Notes under the pieces: model-generated | The model's input: only the letters and a program-made list of their open reading frames with translations | What the model was told of the DNA's origin: nothing | Databases searched by the model: none | Part shown: positions 16,700 to 24,844 of the stretch, piece by piece | Numbering within the stretch: position 1 is the first letter of the stretch | Layout: the number at the start of each line of letters is the position of its first letter | DNA from: Deltaproteobacteria bacterium | GTDB taxonomy: Bacteria > Desulfobacterota > Deferrimicrobia > Deferrimicrobiales > Deferrimicrobiaceae | Direction of reading: 5' to 3' | Length of the DNA: 64,000 bases | Assembly: GCA_021815305.1 (NCBI GenBank) | Contig: JAKAHC010000003.1 | Location: forward strand, 186,001 to 250,000 | Made by a program: the position numbers and the translations under genes

Positions 16700-16870
16700 T
16701 GGGTTGAAAGAGGAAAGGCGTCGGAACTTATGGAGATACTTTGGGTATTATTTTTTCCTATGGCGACGAGATTTCGTGAGATCGGATTTTCGTGGCTAAA
16801 AACATATCCAATAAGGGCAAATATTTTACCGACGGTGAGTAATGTGTGAAAATTGGTTCCTGGCCGGGAC
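16700..16870. other. AT-richer gap upstream of the exported protein gene
   Basis: Part of the 348-bp interval between the two paralogous genes. Besides the -24/-12 promoter and the terminator it contains AT-rich runs (TATTATTTTTTCC, AAATATTTTACC) that may be activator or IHF sites. No gene was found. Confidence 0.3.
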
Positions 16871-16907
16871 GGAAAAGGCCGGGAGGATGATCCTCCCGGC
16901 CTTTTCC
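16871..16907. terminator. Perfect 17-bp stem-loop terminator
   Basis: GGAAAAGGCCGGGAGGA pairs with its exact complement around a TGA loop. It lies 20 bp past the stop of the 16928-19120 gene; on the minus strand the stem ends in CCTTTTCC. It separates the two paralogous genes. Confidence 0.8.
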
Positions 16908-16927
16908 GATTCCGATTGCCTTCGCGG

Positions 16928-19120
16928 CTACTGCCTGTAGGCCACCCCGAGGATGCCGCGCCACTGCGGCGCGCCCATTCCCTTGTTGAGGCCTCCGCCT
17001 CCGCCGACCTGGAGCGTCCAACCGGGGGTGACCTCGGTCCGGTACGCGGCCAGGAACTCCATCGGGGAAAGCGTCGAGTGGTGGAACGGCGTGGACCAGC
17101 TGGTTTCGCCGTTCACCTCCGCCACGATTTGCGCCTTCCGCCCCTGGAGCCGGTATTCGGCGCCCACCCCGTATTGGATCCAGGGGGTGTAGTACCCGGG
17201 GCCGTCCGCGCTGACGAACTTTCCCACGTGCTCCAGTCCCAGGTTCGCGTACATCGTCAGCGTCTTCGTCACGTCCAGGTGTCCGGCACCCTTCAGGCCG
17301 AAGCCGAACTTCTCTTCCGAGAGGAGATAGTCCTTGTCGCCGGTGGCGAAGTTCACGAAAGGCACCAGCGCCACCCCGTACGACCCGCCCGAGAGCACCC
17401 GGTACTTCACGTTCGCCCGGATGTCCCCGAGGTGGAAGTCGGTGTCGCGCTGGCCCGTCGTCAAGTTCAGGCTGTTGCGCGCATAGTCGTACGGCAGGTC
17501 GACTCCCACTTCGAGATTCCGGGTGATGCCGTACGCCGCGGTCAAATCCGCGGTGTACAGCTCGTCGACAAGAACCTGCTCGACCCTCAGTTCGCGGATA
17601 TCCCCGATGTTCAGGGGTTTCTTTGCGCCGCTCAGCGTGAGCCCCGCAGCGAGCTGTCCTTCGCCGACCGTCGCGTCGGAGTCTACCGTAAGCGTCCCCA
17701 TCCCGTCGGCGGTGGGGTGGAATCGTTGGGCCTTGGGCGCGATGAGCCGCGTGGCGTGCGCCGAAGCGGCGACGAGAAGGGATGCCGCCACGAGGAGGGA
17801 AAGCAGTCCCGCCTTCTCAAAAGGGCGGCGCCTCCTCCCGGAAAGGAAGCGGAGGAGGAAGATCGGCCCCAGGAGAAGGGCCATGTTGAAGAGAACGAGG
17901 CCGGCGCTCTCGAGGGGGCTCCGCTTCCCTTCCCCGCCGATGCCGGAAACCATGCTGCAGCCCATCCAGCCGTTCCCCATCCCGTTGTTCTGGAAGTTGA
18001 GGGAAGGAGGCGGGGGCACCGCGGTTCCGGCGACGACGGTGCTGGTGGAGTCGGAGCTCGTCCCCCCTTCACCGAAGCTTGCGGTCAATGTCAGCAGGTC
18101 GGTCGTCGCCGCCGCCGCCCCGGCCGGGATCGTCACCCGCACGTGGACCAGGGTCTCGGTCCCGCCACCCAGAGAGATGGAGGAAAGAGGGCTGCCGGAG
18201 CCGTCCACGACCGAGGTGGTCCAGCCGTTGGAAGAGGACGAACCCAGGGAGATGTTCATGAGTCCCGCGTCGAGGTTCCGCACGGTGAAGTCGTACGTCA
18301 GCGTGTCGCCCGGGGCGCCCGACTGCTCCGCGGGCGCGATTACCTGGATACCGACCGACTGGGTGAACTTCTCGTAGGCGATGATCGTCCAGGTCTGCCC
18401 CGGGGCGAGGGAAGAGCGAATCCATCCGAGGGAGTAGCCGCTGTCCACGTTGGCGGGATTGACGGTGTTGTCCAGCGTCCAGGATCTCATCCGGGAGTAA
18501 TTTTCGGAGTAACCCCCTTCGAAGTAGTAGCTGAACGGGGTGCTCGCGGAGGCATAGAGCCCCATCAGATCCGCCGTGTAGCCCGGGTTCATCACGTACA
18601 CCATGTTGAGGGTATTGTCGAAGTGCCCCTCGCCGTAGTCGCTCCCGGCCAGGTAGGTGTCCTCGCCGTGCGTGAACCGCAGGTCGTTGTAGGTTACGGA
18701 CCCGATGTCCTCGATGTTCCACTGCATCCGGTAGTAGGGGCCGGAGGTGACCGTCGTGGTCTGGGTGACGCGCACGGCGTTGTCGGCCGCAAGGAAAACC
18801 GTCGTGATCGTGGTGTTGTCCGCGCTCGTGGTGTTCGAGACGGAGGTCCAGGTGGTCCCTGCGAGCCCCGCGCCGAAGATCATCGACGTGTTGTCCCCCG
18901 CGAGAAAGAGGAGGGAATATTTGGAGTAGGGACCGTAGGACTGGTTTATCCAGGAGGCGCCGTCGTACCGCCAGACGGCCATCGTTCCCCCGTCCTGCAC
19001 CGCAACCCGAACCGATCCTGCCGTCGTCCCGTTCTGGATGACCTGCTCCGCGGCGAAGGAAACGCCCGCCGACAGCAGCAGGATCATCGTGCCGACACAA
19101 AGGAACCACCTCGTTTTCAT
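16928..19120 (-). CDS. Exported sorting-tail protein fused to an outer-membrane beta-barrel
   Basis: This 730-aa protein is a paralogue of the 435-aa neighbour with an extra C-terminal half. Signal peptide 1-23; exported domain to about 255; NEW3-like domain 265-350; Gly-Cys motif at 387-388 (NGWMGCSMVSG); membrane segment 405-426; RRRR at 429-432. Then, without a stop, comes a second signal-peptide-like stretch at 438-455 (LLSLLVAASLLVAASAHA) and a barrel domain at 456-730 (GYYTPWIQYGVGAEYRL, ending GVAYRQ). The layout looks like two genes joined at residue 432 (near base 17825). No internal start codon with a suitable ribosome site was found. Cleavage at both signals would release two proteins. 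Function unknown. Confidence 0.75.
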   Translation of the reverse strand: MKTRWFLCVGTMILLLSAGVSFAAEQVIQNGTTAGSVRVAVQDGGTMAVWRYDGASWINQSYGPYSKYSLLFLAGDNTSMIFGAGLAGTTWTSVSNTTSADNTTITTVFLAADNAVRVTQTTTVTSGPYYRMQWNIEDIGSVTYNDLRFTHGEDTYLAGSDYGEGHFDNTLNMVYVMNPGYTADLMGLYASASTPFSYYFEGGYSENYSRMRSWTLDNTVNPANVDSGYSLGWIRSSLAPGQTWTIIAYEKFTQSVGIQVIAPAEQSGAPGDTLTYDFTVRNLDAGLMNISLGSSSSNGWTTSVVDGSGSPLSSISLGGGTETLVHVRVTIPAGAAAATTDLLTLTASFGEGGTSSDSTSTVVAGTAVPPPPSLNFQNNGMGNGWMGCSMVSGIGGEGKRSPLESAGLVLFNMALLLGPIFLLRFLSGRRRRPFEKAGLLSLLVAASLLVAASAHATRLIAPKAQRFHPTADGMGTLTVDSDATVGEGQLAAGLTLSGAKKPLNIGDIRELRVEQVLVDELYTADLTAAYGITRNLEVGVDLPYDYARNSLNLTTGQRDTDFHLGDIRANVKYRVLSGGSYGVALVPFVNFATGDKDYLLSEEKFGFGLKGAGHLDVTKTLTMYANLGLEHVGKFVSADGPGYYTPWIQYGVGAEYRLQGRKAQIVAEVNGETSWSTPFHHSTLSPMEFLAAYRTEVTPGWTLQVGGGGGLNKGMGAPQWRGILGVAYRQ

Positions 19121-19231
19121 TCCTCGACCCCTCCGTTGAATGTGGCTTGCATGAGGCATGCGGCAAAGCGAAAAAACGGGTAATAAAACAAATGTTTCGC
19201 GCAATGGCCTCTTCGACGACGGCTGCAGAGG

Positions 19232-19247
19232 AGCAAGACATATGCCG
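19232..19247 (-). promoter_or_regulatory. Sigma-54-type promoter of the fused exported protein gene
   Basis: The minus strand reads CGGCATATGTCTTGCT with -24 GG and -12 GC correctly spaced, 112 bp before the ATG. It matches the site of the paralogue at 12 of 16 positions. The rest of the 306-bp gap (19121-19426) holds no gene that I can see. Confidence 0.6.
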
Positions 19248-19426
19248 TATGCGGAAGATCGGGAGAAAAACCGATGAAACCCGTGAAGATATAGTGCGTA
19301 TTCCGGTTCTCTTCGGGAAAACGAACCAGGTTTTCCCAGCCTGAAAAGAAATGCGCTTCCCATAAAGGGCAAAACGATTCCCTGTATTATCCTTAGAGGG
19401 ACTTCGTCGAAGGGGCCGGCTGTGCG

Positions 19427-19951
19427 TCACCATTGTGTCGGAGCGAGATGGATCAGGAGCTTGCCGGCTGCCCATGCGTCGGCTTCCGCGCGGTGGAAGG
19501 CGGAAGAGATCCCGAATTCCCGGCACAGGTCGGGAAGGGAGTGGGAACGGAAACGTCCCGTGCGGCGGGCAAGGGCCAGCGTGTCGATGACACGGTTCCC
19601 CGGCCACGCGCCGCCCGCCAGCCGCGCCTCGGCGCGCAAAAACGACAGGTCGAACGGCGCGTTGTGGAACACCACCGGGTCGTCCGCGAGGAACGTCAGG
19701 ATCCGGGGGAAGAGGTCTGCGAAGGTCGGAGCGAAAGAGACCATCGCGTCGGTGATCCCGTTGACGGCGGAAGCGCCGGGATCGATGGGACGCATCGGGT
19801 TCACCAGCGAAACGAACGAGTCGATGACCACGCCCCGCAGGAAGCGGAGCAGGGCGACCTCGCAGACCCTGTGTCCTTCCGCGGGGTAGAGGCCCGTCGT
19901 CTCCACGTCCGCCGCGACGAACGGGAACTCCGCGATGTCTCCCCCGGCCAT
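19427..19951 (-). CDS. DnaQ-like 3'-5' exonuclease (DEDDh)
   Basis: The 174-aa protein is an RNase T/DNA polymerase III epsilon-type exonuclease. All three Exo motifs are present: VAADVETTGL (DxE), FHNAPFDLSFL and HRAEADAWAA (HxxxxD). It is short and consists of the exonuclease domain only, so it is more likely a stand-alone DNA or RNA repair nuclease than the replicase subunit. It is divergent from the small rubredoxin-like gene. Confidence 0.87.
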   Translation of the reverse strand: MAGGDIAEFPFVAADVETTGLYPAEGHRVCEVALLRFLRGVVIDSFVSLVNPMRPIDPGASAVNGITDAMVSFAPTFADLFPRILTFLADDPVVFHNAPFDLSFLRAEARLAGGAWPGNRVIDTLALARRTGRFRSHSLPDLCREFGISSAFHRAEADAWAAGKLLIHLAPTQW

Positions 19952-19972
19952 TGGCCTCCTCCCGAACGGCTA

Positions 19973-19981
19973 TGGTATAAA
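19973..19981 (+). promoter_or_regulatory. Extended -10 promoter for the rubredoxin-like/SDR genes
   Basis: The sequence TATGGTATAAAGT contains TGGTATAAA, an extended -10 element (TGn before TATAAA), about 30 nt upstream of the ATG at 20010. Confidence 0.4.
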
Positions 19982-20009
19982 GTGGGCATCATCTCACGGG
20001 GGCCGTCGG

Positions 20010-20120
20010 ATGAAAAAGTGGAAGTGCGGCGTCTGCGGACACATACGCATCGGAGACCGGCCGCCCGGTTTCCGCCCCATCTGCGGCGCCCCTTCCGACG
20101 AGTTCCGGCAAGTAGGATGA
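20010..20120 (+). CDS. 36-aa rubredoxin-like protein lacking one metal ligand
   Basis: The product is similar to the short rubredoxin domain of rubrerythrins (MKKWKCGVCGHIRIGDRPP). The first knuckle CGVC is intact, but the second, normally KCPxCGAP, reads GFRPICGAPSDEF, so the third cysteine is Arg. Three thiols remain, which should not make a normal Fe(Cys)4 centre. The stop overlaps the ATG of the SDR gene (ATGA). It starts with the same seven bases-plus (ATGAAAAAGTGGA) as the true rubredoxin at 20823, so it may be a diverged duplicate. Confidence 0.65.
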   Translation: MKKWKCGVCGHIRIGDRPPGFRPICGAPSDEFRQVG

Positions 20121-20806
20121 GGGAAGCCGGGGGGAAGGTTGCGCTGGTCACCGGCGGCGGCCGGAGGATCGGCGCGGCGATCTCCCGCGCCCTGGCGCGG
20201 GGCGGCTACATTGTCGTCCCGACGTACCGTTCCGGACGCGGCGAGGCTTTGCGGATCGCCGCGGAGATCGGCGGGAACGCGCTTCCCCTCGACCTGTCCC
20301 GTCCCTCGACGTTCGCCCGGTTCGCGGAACGCCTGGAGAGGGAACACGGCCGGCTGGACCTGCTGGTCCACAGCGCGGCCGTCTTTCCGCGCACCCCCCT
20401 TTCGACCGTGACGCCGGCCGGGTGGGACGAGGTCTTCGCCGTCAACCTTCGCGGGCCGTGTCTTCTGACCCGCGCGCTCTTCCCCCTGATGCGCCGGGGC
20501 GCCGGGGTCTGTTTCGTGGGGGACGCGGGAGCAAGGGATCTGTGGCCCGCGTACCTTCCGTACTGTCTCTCGAAAATCGCCCTCGAGGCGTTCGCAGCGG
20601 GTCTCGCGGAGGCCGCTCCCCGGGACATCCGCGTGGGAGTGGTCCGCCCGGGGCTGGTTCTCCCGCCGCCCGGGTTCCCCCGGGAACGGTGGGAGCGGCT
20701 CCGCGGGAGCTCCCGCCGCCGCGGAATCCGCACCCCGGAGGGGGTTGCGCGGGCGATCTTGCGGTTCGCCGGGGGCGAGGGTATAATCTCGAAACTTTCC
20801 CCTTGA
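20117..20806 (+). CDS. Short-chain dehydrogenase (pteridine reductase/FolM-like)
   Basis: This 229-aa SDR has the nucleotide motif TGGGRRIG near residue 12; the Arg-Arg and the following TYRSGR suggest NADPH. The catalytic Tyr and Lys are in YLPYCLSK. The usual catalytic Ser strand is FVGDAGAR, where Ser is replaced, as in some pteridine reductase-like SDRs. The ATG overlaps the stop of the rubredoxin-like gene. The substrate is not determined; the pteridine assignment is tentative. Confidence 0.75.
   Translation: MREAGGKVALVTGGGRRIGAAISRALARGGYIVVPTYRSGRGEALRIAAEIGGNALPLDLSRPSTFARFAERLEREHGRLDLLVHSAAVFPRTPLSTVTPAGWDEVFAVNLRGPCLLTRALFPLMRRGAGVCFVGDAGARDLWPAYLPYCLSKIALEAFAAGLAEAAPRDIRVGVVRPGLVLPPPGFPRERWERLRGSSRRRGIRTPEGVARAILRFAGGEGIISKLSP
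20759..20787 (+). promoter_or_regulatory. Sigma-70 promoter for rubredoxin-flavodiiron genes
   Basis: TTGCGG at 20759-20764 and TATAAT at 20782-20787 are separated by exactly 17 bp. The promoter lies inside the 3' end of the SDR gene and would drive the rubredoxin and flavodiiron genes independently. Confidence 0.65.
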
Positions 20807-20822
20807 AGGAAGGAGTCCCCCG

Positions 20823-20984
20823 ATGAAAAAGTGGAGATGCAACGTGTGCGGCTACATCTATGACCCCGCTGCGGGAGACCCGGACAACGGCGTACCCCAG
20901 GGAACTCCCTTCGAGTCCATCCCGGAAGATTGGGTGTGCCCGCTCTGCGGCGTGGGGAAGGACGAATTCGAGGCCGTTTCGTGA
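20823..20984 (+). CDS. Rubredoxin
   Basis: The 53-aa protein is a complete rubredoxin. It starts [19 protein letters not shown] and has both knuckles, CNVCGY and [11 protein letters not shown], binding a single iron. It carries electrons to the flavodiiron oxygen reductase encoded by the next gene, whose GTG overlaps this stop (GTGA). AGGAAGGAG precedes the ATG. Confidence 0.95.
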   Translation: MKKWRCNVCGYIYDPAAGDPDNGVPQGTPFESIPEDWVCPLCGVGKDEFEAVS

Positions 20985-22183
20985 CCACGCAGGCCCTCGC
21001 CCCGAACGTCCATTGCGTGGGGGTCAAGGACCCCGGTCTCACCGTATTCGACATCGTCATCCCGACGGAGTACGGGACCACGTACAACTCCTACCTGGTC
21101 CGGGGGACGGAGAAGACCGCCCTGATCGACTGCGTGAAGCGGCCCTTCGCGGAGGAGTTCTTCCGCAACATCGAGGAGATCCTCCCCGTCGGGAAGATCG
21201 ACTACGTGGTCATCAACCACTCCGAGCCCGACCACTCGGGAGCCTTGGTGGATCTGCTGAAGCGCCACCCGAACGTGACGGTCCTTCTCTCCCGCCCCGC
21301 CAAGACGTTCATCGACAACCTCGTCAACTCCGAGTACCGCTTCCGCGTCGTGAACGACAACGAGGAAATCTCCCTGGGCGGGAAGACGCTGCGGTTCATC
21401 AGCGTGCCGTTCCTGCACTGGCCCGACACCATGTTCACCTACCTGGTGGAGGACAGGATCCTGTGCCCCTGCGACTTCCTCGGCGCCCACTACTCGAGCC
21501 CTCACACCTTCAACGACGAGATCCACGAGCCCGGGAAGGCGCGCAGCGCCTTCGAGTTCTACTACAGCACGATCATGCGGCCGTACAAGGAGCACATCCT
21601 GAAGGCGTGCGACCGCCTGCGGGACCTCCCGATGGACATGATCGCCCCTTCCCACGGGCCGGTGCTGCGGAAGGACCCGCGGGAATACCTGTCGTGGTAC
21701 GAGGATCGGGCCTCCGCCAGCCGGCGGGTGAAAGAGAAGAAAGTGCCGATCGTCTACGTTTCCGCCTACGGGAACACGGCGGCGATGGCGCGGAAGGTGG
21801 CGGAGGGGGTGGCCGCGGGCGGGCTCACCCCGGTGCTGTTGAACTGCGTGGAAGTCCCGATGCCCCGGATCATCGACGAGCTCGACGAGGCGGTGGGCTT
21901 CCTGATCGGAACCCCGACGCTGAACAGCAACGTGCCGCACCCGATCCTGCACCTGATCGGGAACCTGGTGACGCTGAACATGAAGGGGAAGCCCGCCTCC
22001 GTGTTCGGCTCCTACGGATGGAGCGGGGAGGCGGTCAAGACGATCCAGGACATCCTCACGTCGATGCGGATCAAGGTGTCTCCGGAGCCGATCCGGGTGA
22101 AGATGACGCCGTCGGAGCAGGATCTGCTGGCCTGCGTGGATCTCGGCAGGAAATTCGCGGAGATCGCGGGGGGCGCCGCCTAG
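20981..22183 (+). CDS. Flavodiiron protein (rubredoxin:oxygen oxidoreductase)
   Basis: The 400-aa protein reduces O2 to water (or NO to N2O) in the cytoplasm using electrons from rubredoxin. The N-terminal metallo-beta-lactamase-like domain has the diiron ligands in NHSEPDHSG near residue 79 and [10 protein letters not shown] near 165. The C-terminal flavodoxin domain starts near 250 ([13 protein letters not shown]) with FMN-binding [12 protein letters not shown] near 350. It starts with GTG overlapping the rubredoxin stop. The TAG stop lies in the outer edge of the 170-bp hairpin repeat, which thus sets the C-terminus (GGAA). Confidence 0.95.
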   Translation: MTTQALAPNVHCVGVKDPGLTVFDIVIPTEYGTTYNSYLVRGTEKTALIDCVKRPFAEEFFRNIEEILPVGKIDYVVINHSEPDHSGALVDLLKRHPNVTVLLSRPAKTFIDNLVNSEYRFRVVNDNEEISLGGKTLRFISVPFLHWPDTMFTYLVEDRILCPCDFLGAHYSSPHTFNDEIHEPGKARSAFEFYYSTIMRPYKEHILKACDRLRDLPMDMIAPSHGPVLRKDPREYLSWYEDRASASRRVKEKKVPIVYVSAYGNTAAMARKVAEGVAAGGLTPVLLNCVEVPMPRIIDELDEAVGFLIGTPTLNSNVPHPILHLIGNLVTLNMKGKPASVFGSYGWSGEAVKTIQDILTSMRIKVSPEPIRVKMTPSEQDLLACVDLGRKFAEIAGGAA

Positions 22184-22349
22184 TGCACCGTCTCACAAAT
22201 AGCTTGACGCACTGAGAGCGTCGATGCGCCGCGCCAGCTTCGTTGCGCAAGTGAAGGCGTACCGGGAGAGTACGGCGAACTTGTGCAACGAAGCTGGAGC
22301 GGATGCGGCGGCGCTCGAATGCCAAGGTATTTGCGAGACGGTGCACTAG
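22180..22349. repeat. 170-bp imperfect hairpin element (MITE-like)
   Basis: The outer ends are a perfect 15-bp inverted repeat, CTAGTGCACCGTCTC with its complement. Inner arms also pair: CAAATA/TATTTG, CCAGCTTCGTTG with CAACGAAGCTGG, and a central CGTAC-CGGGAGA-GTACG. The whole unit can fold into one long stem. It lies exactly between the flavodiiron gene and a small convergent gene; the first gene's stop codon (TAG, 22181-22183) is inside it and the other's begins at 22352. It encodes no protein. The form suggests a non-autonomous mobile or extragenic palindromic element. Confidence 0.75.
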
Positions 22350-22532
22350 TCACCCCCCGCGCTTTTTCCCGAGGTCCGTCCCTTCCTTGTGGAGGGAATG
22401 GTCGGCGTCCTTCCGGATCTGGTGCTGGTGCTCGAGCGCCTCTCCGCGGATGATCGCCTTGCACAGATCGCAGATCCCGCCCTCGAAAGCGCCGTCTTTT
22501 GCGCAAACCAGGCAACGGTTCGTATCGGTCAT
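22350..22532 (-). CDS. 60-aa protein with treble-clef-like zinc motif
   Basis: The small protein begins MTDTNRCLVCAKDGAF and has CLVC and CDLC (about residues 7-27), so a four-Cys zinc site is likely. The rest is basic and charged (HQHQIRKDADHSLHKEG). The function is unknown. An upstream in-frame ATG at 22580 would add 16 residues. Its stop directly abuts the hairpin repeat. Confidence 0.6.
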   Translation of the reverse strand: MTDTNRCLVCAKDGAFEGGICDLCKAIIRGEALEHQHQIRKDADHSLHKEGTDLGKKRGG

Positions 22533-22682
22533 ATCGCCCTCGAGGGAGGCGTTCCGCCTCCCTCTTCCATTATTCCACAATCACCCGAAGTCTCGGTCGG
22601 TCGGCCCGAAGGAAGTTCCTCCCCCGGGGAAACGCCCCGGCGGCGGCCTCATCTTAAAGGCTCGGGAGAGGAGGGTTGCGCC

Positions 22683-23252
22683 GTGCCGGATCCCCCAGAG
22701 AGGCAGCGCCTGCCGGAGAAGCCCCGCCACGGGCTGGTCGTCGTGGTGACGGGGGAGGGGAAGGGGAAGACCACCTCCTGCCTCGGGATGTCGGTCCGCG
22801 CCGTCGGCTACGGGATGAAGGTCGTCATGATCCAGTTCATCAAGGGGTCGCTCCACTACGGGGAGCTCGACGGCGCGAAGCGCCTTGCCCCCGAGTTCGA
22901 GCTCCTCCCGATGGGGAAGGGATTCGTGGGGATCCGCGGCGACTCCCTGCCCTTCGAGGCGCACCGGGAGGCGGCGCGGGAAGCGCTCGCCGAGGCAAGG
23001 GAACGGATGCTTTCGGGGAAATACGACATCGTGATCCTGGACGAGGTGAACGTGGCGCTCCACCTCGGGCTGCTCGACCTGGCCGACGTGCTCTCGTTGA
23101 TCCGGGAGAGGCCGCAGAACGTCCACCTGATCCTCTCGGGCCGCCATGCCCACGAGGAGGTGATCCGCCTGGCCCACATGGTGAGCGAGGTCCGCAGCGT
23201 CAAGCACCCCTTCGACGCCGGGATCGAGGCGGAGAAGGGGATCGACTATTGA
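22683..23252 (+). CDS. cobO: Cob(I)yrinic acid a,c-diamide adenosyltransferase
   Basis: This 189-aa protein is a BtuR/CobO-type ATP:corrinoid adenosyltransferase that makes adenosylcobalamin. The modified P-loop is GEGKGKTTSCLG near residue 24, and the family blocks VVMIQFIKG, DIVILDEVNVALHLGLL and LILSGRHAHEEVI are clear. The start is GTG at 22683 after GGAGAGGAGGG. The methylmalonyl-CoA epimerase at 49015 belongs to a pathway that uses this cofactor. No other cobalamin gene adjoins it. Confidence 0.93.
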   Translation: MPDPPERQRLPEKPRHGLVVVVTGEGKGKTTSCLGMSVRAVGYGMKVVMIQFIKGSLHYGELDGAKRLAPEFELLPMGKGFVGIRGDSLPFEAHREAAREALAEARERMLSGKYDIVILDEVNVALHLGLLDLADVLSLIRERPQNVHLILSGRHAHEEVIRLAHMVSEVRSVKHPFDAGIEAEKGIDY

Positions 23253-23283
23253 TCCGGACCGGCGATCGCCCGGAACCCGCTTT

Positions 23284-23607
23284 TCAGGCGATTTTCCGTT
23301 GCTGGAACCTTCCGAGTCCCCACGCGGCCGCCCACCGGACGACCTGGTTCTCGTCCTGCGCCGAGCAGACTTCGAGCGGTTCGAGGGCGCGGGGGTCCCT
23401 GATCCTTGCAAGGGCCAGCGCCGCCTTCCTCCGCACGTCCGGGTCGCGGTCCTTGAGAGCTTCGATCAGCGGTTCCACGGCTCCGGGATCCCGAAGCACG
23501 CCGAGCGCGCGGGCCGCTTCCCACCGGGCGTGGGGATTTTCGTGGCGCAGCTGTGCGACCAGGGATTCGAGCGTGGGGGGATTCGGCACACCTGTCCGTT
23601 CGGCCAC
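23284..23607 (-). CDS. HEAT-repeat protein
   Basis: The 107-aa protein consists of about three PBS-lyase-type HEAT repeats (NPHARWEAARALGVLRDPGAVEPL, DPDVRRKAALALARIRDPRA, NQVVRWAAAWGLGRF). It starts at GTG 23607, with GAGGAG 6 nt upstream. Such proteins act as protein-binding scaffolds; no partner is evident. It is on the same strand as the FAD oxidoreductase but 188 bp away. Confidence 0.78.
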   Translation of the reverse strand: MAERTGVPNPPTLESLVAQLRHENPHARWEAARALGVLRDPGAVEPLIEALKDRDPDVRRKAALALARIRDPRALEPLEVCSAQDENQVVRWAAAWGLGRFQQRKIA

Positions 23608-23795
23608 AGCGGTCTCCTCGGGGTTCGGGTCCCTTTGCCTTGTATTTGGATGAGTCGAAACGGATTTTCCGTTCAGGCGCGAAGCATACCGCAAAAACGC
23701 CCGTCTTGCAACCGGACCGACGCCCCGGTCTTCCCGTTTCGGCGGGCGGGGCCACCGGCGCCGCGGGCCCGTGACCCCGCGGCGTCTCCCGCGGG

Positions 23796-24803
23796 TCAGC
23801 TCCCCGCGCGATCCGGCAGCGGCGACCCGTACAGCAGGCCGAAATAGTCCTCGGTGTTCCGGATGTAGACCTTCCCCCCCCCCGCCATGTTCTCCCCGGC
23901 GAGCTGCCCCTGCTTGATCGCGCTGCGCCAGCCGAAGTTGATGCGGCTCTCCCTGCGGTTGATGTCGTAGACCTCGGCGCAGTCGCCCGCGGCGTAGATG
24001 TTGGAGACGTTGGTCCGCAGATACTCGTCGACCAGGACCCCCGCGCCCGCCTTCACGCCGCTCCCCTCGAGGAAGCCGATGTTGGGAAGCCGCTCGGTGG
24101 CCACGACGATCAGGGAGCAGCGGATCTCCTCGCCGCCCGCGGTCACCACGGAGTACGTCCGTCCGTCGACGTCGAGGACGTCCGCGATCTCGGTGCCCTC
24201 CACGACCTTCACGCCCTTGCCGCGAAGCTGCTCGGTGACGCGCGCCTCCACGTCGCCGGAGATCGGGTTGCCGAAACGGGGCAGCCCCGGGTTGACCCAC
24301 GCGACCTGCAGGCCGATGTGGCGCAGCGCCCGGGCCGCCTCGATCCCGAGGTAGCCGGGGCCGTACACCACCGTCGTGTCGGAACGCATCGCGCGCTCCC
24401 GGACCCGCCGGGCGTCGCCCAGGGAGTTCAGGAACAGGAACGATCCGGGCGCCCCCATCAGGGACAGCGGCAGGATGGGGCGTCCGCCCGTGGCGACGAG
24501 CAGGAAGTTGTACGTCTCTTCGGACCCGTCGGAGAAGGCGACGCGGTTCTTCGCGGCATCCACCCGCCGCGCCCGCTTCCCGCCCCGCACCTCGATCCGC
24601 AACCCGGGGAGGTCCTTCGCCTGGGGGTCGGCGAAGGCGGAGAGCTCCATCTCTCCGGAGACCAGGTCGGGCAGGCACGGCCGCAGGTACGGCGCCGCGT
24701 GCTCCTCCGTGGCGATAAGCACCTCCGCTTTTCCGTCCAGATTGCGTGCCGACTTGGCGGCGGCGATGGCGGCGGGGCCGCTTCCCAGGATCAGGTAGCG
24801 CAT
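23796..24803 (-). CDS. FAD-dependent pyridine nucleotide-disulfide oxidoreductase
   Basis: The 335-aa protein has the FAD motif LGSGPAAIAAAKSA at the N-terminus, a weak NAD(P)-binding segment (VVYGPGYLGIEAARAL near 145) and the second FAD motif NIYAAGDCAEV near 275. It resembles NADH:rubredoxin or nitrite-reductase-type flavoproteins. No disulfide CxxC pair is seen, and the iron-sulfur and siroheme domains of NirB are absent. It could supply electrons to the rubredoxin encoded 3 kb away; that is speculation. Confidence 0.82.
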   Translation of the reverse strand: MRYLILGSGPAAIAAAKSARNLDGKAEVLIATEEHAAPYLRPCLPDLVSGEMELSAFADPQAKDLPGLRIEVRGGKRARRVDAAKNRVAFSDGSEETYNFLLVATGGRPILPLSLMGAPGSFLFLNSLGDARRVRERAMRSDTTVVYGPGYLGIEAARALRHIGLQVAWVNPGLPRFGNPISGDVEARVTEQLRGKGVKVVEGTEIADVLDVDGRTYSVVTAGGEEIRCSLIVVATERLPNIGFLEGSGVKAGAGVLVDEYLRTNVSNIYAAGDCAEVYDINRRESRINFGWRSAIKQGQLAGENMAGGGKVYIRNTEDYFGLLYGSPLPDRAGS

Positions 24804-24844
24804 GGGCGTCCTCCGTGGGTGGATTCCGGTATCGAATCTACCAT

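Noticed and set aside
16580-16860. Cyclic-di-GMP (GEMM) riboswitch upstream of the exported protein genes
   Set aside because: The leaders lack the GEMM core pairing and tetraloop-receptor pattern; the conserved block is explained by a -24/-12 promoter.
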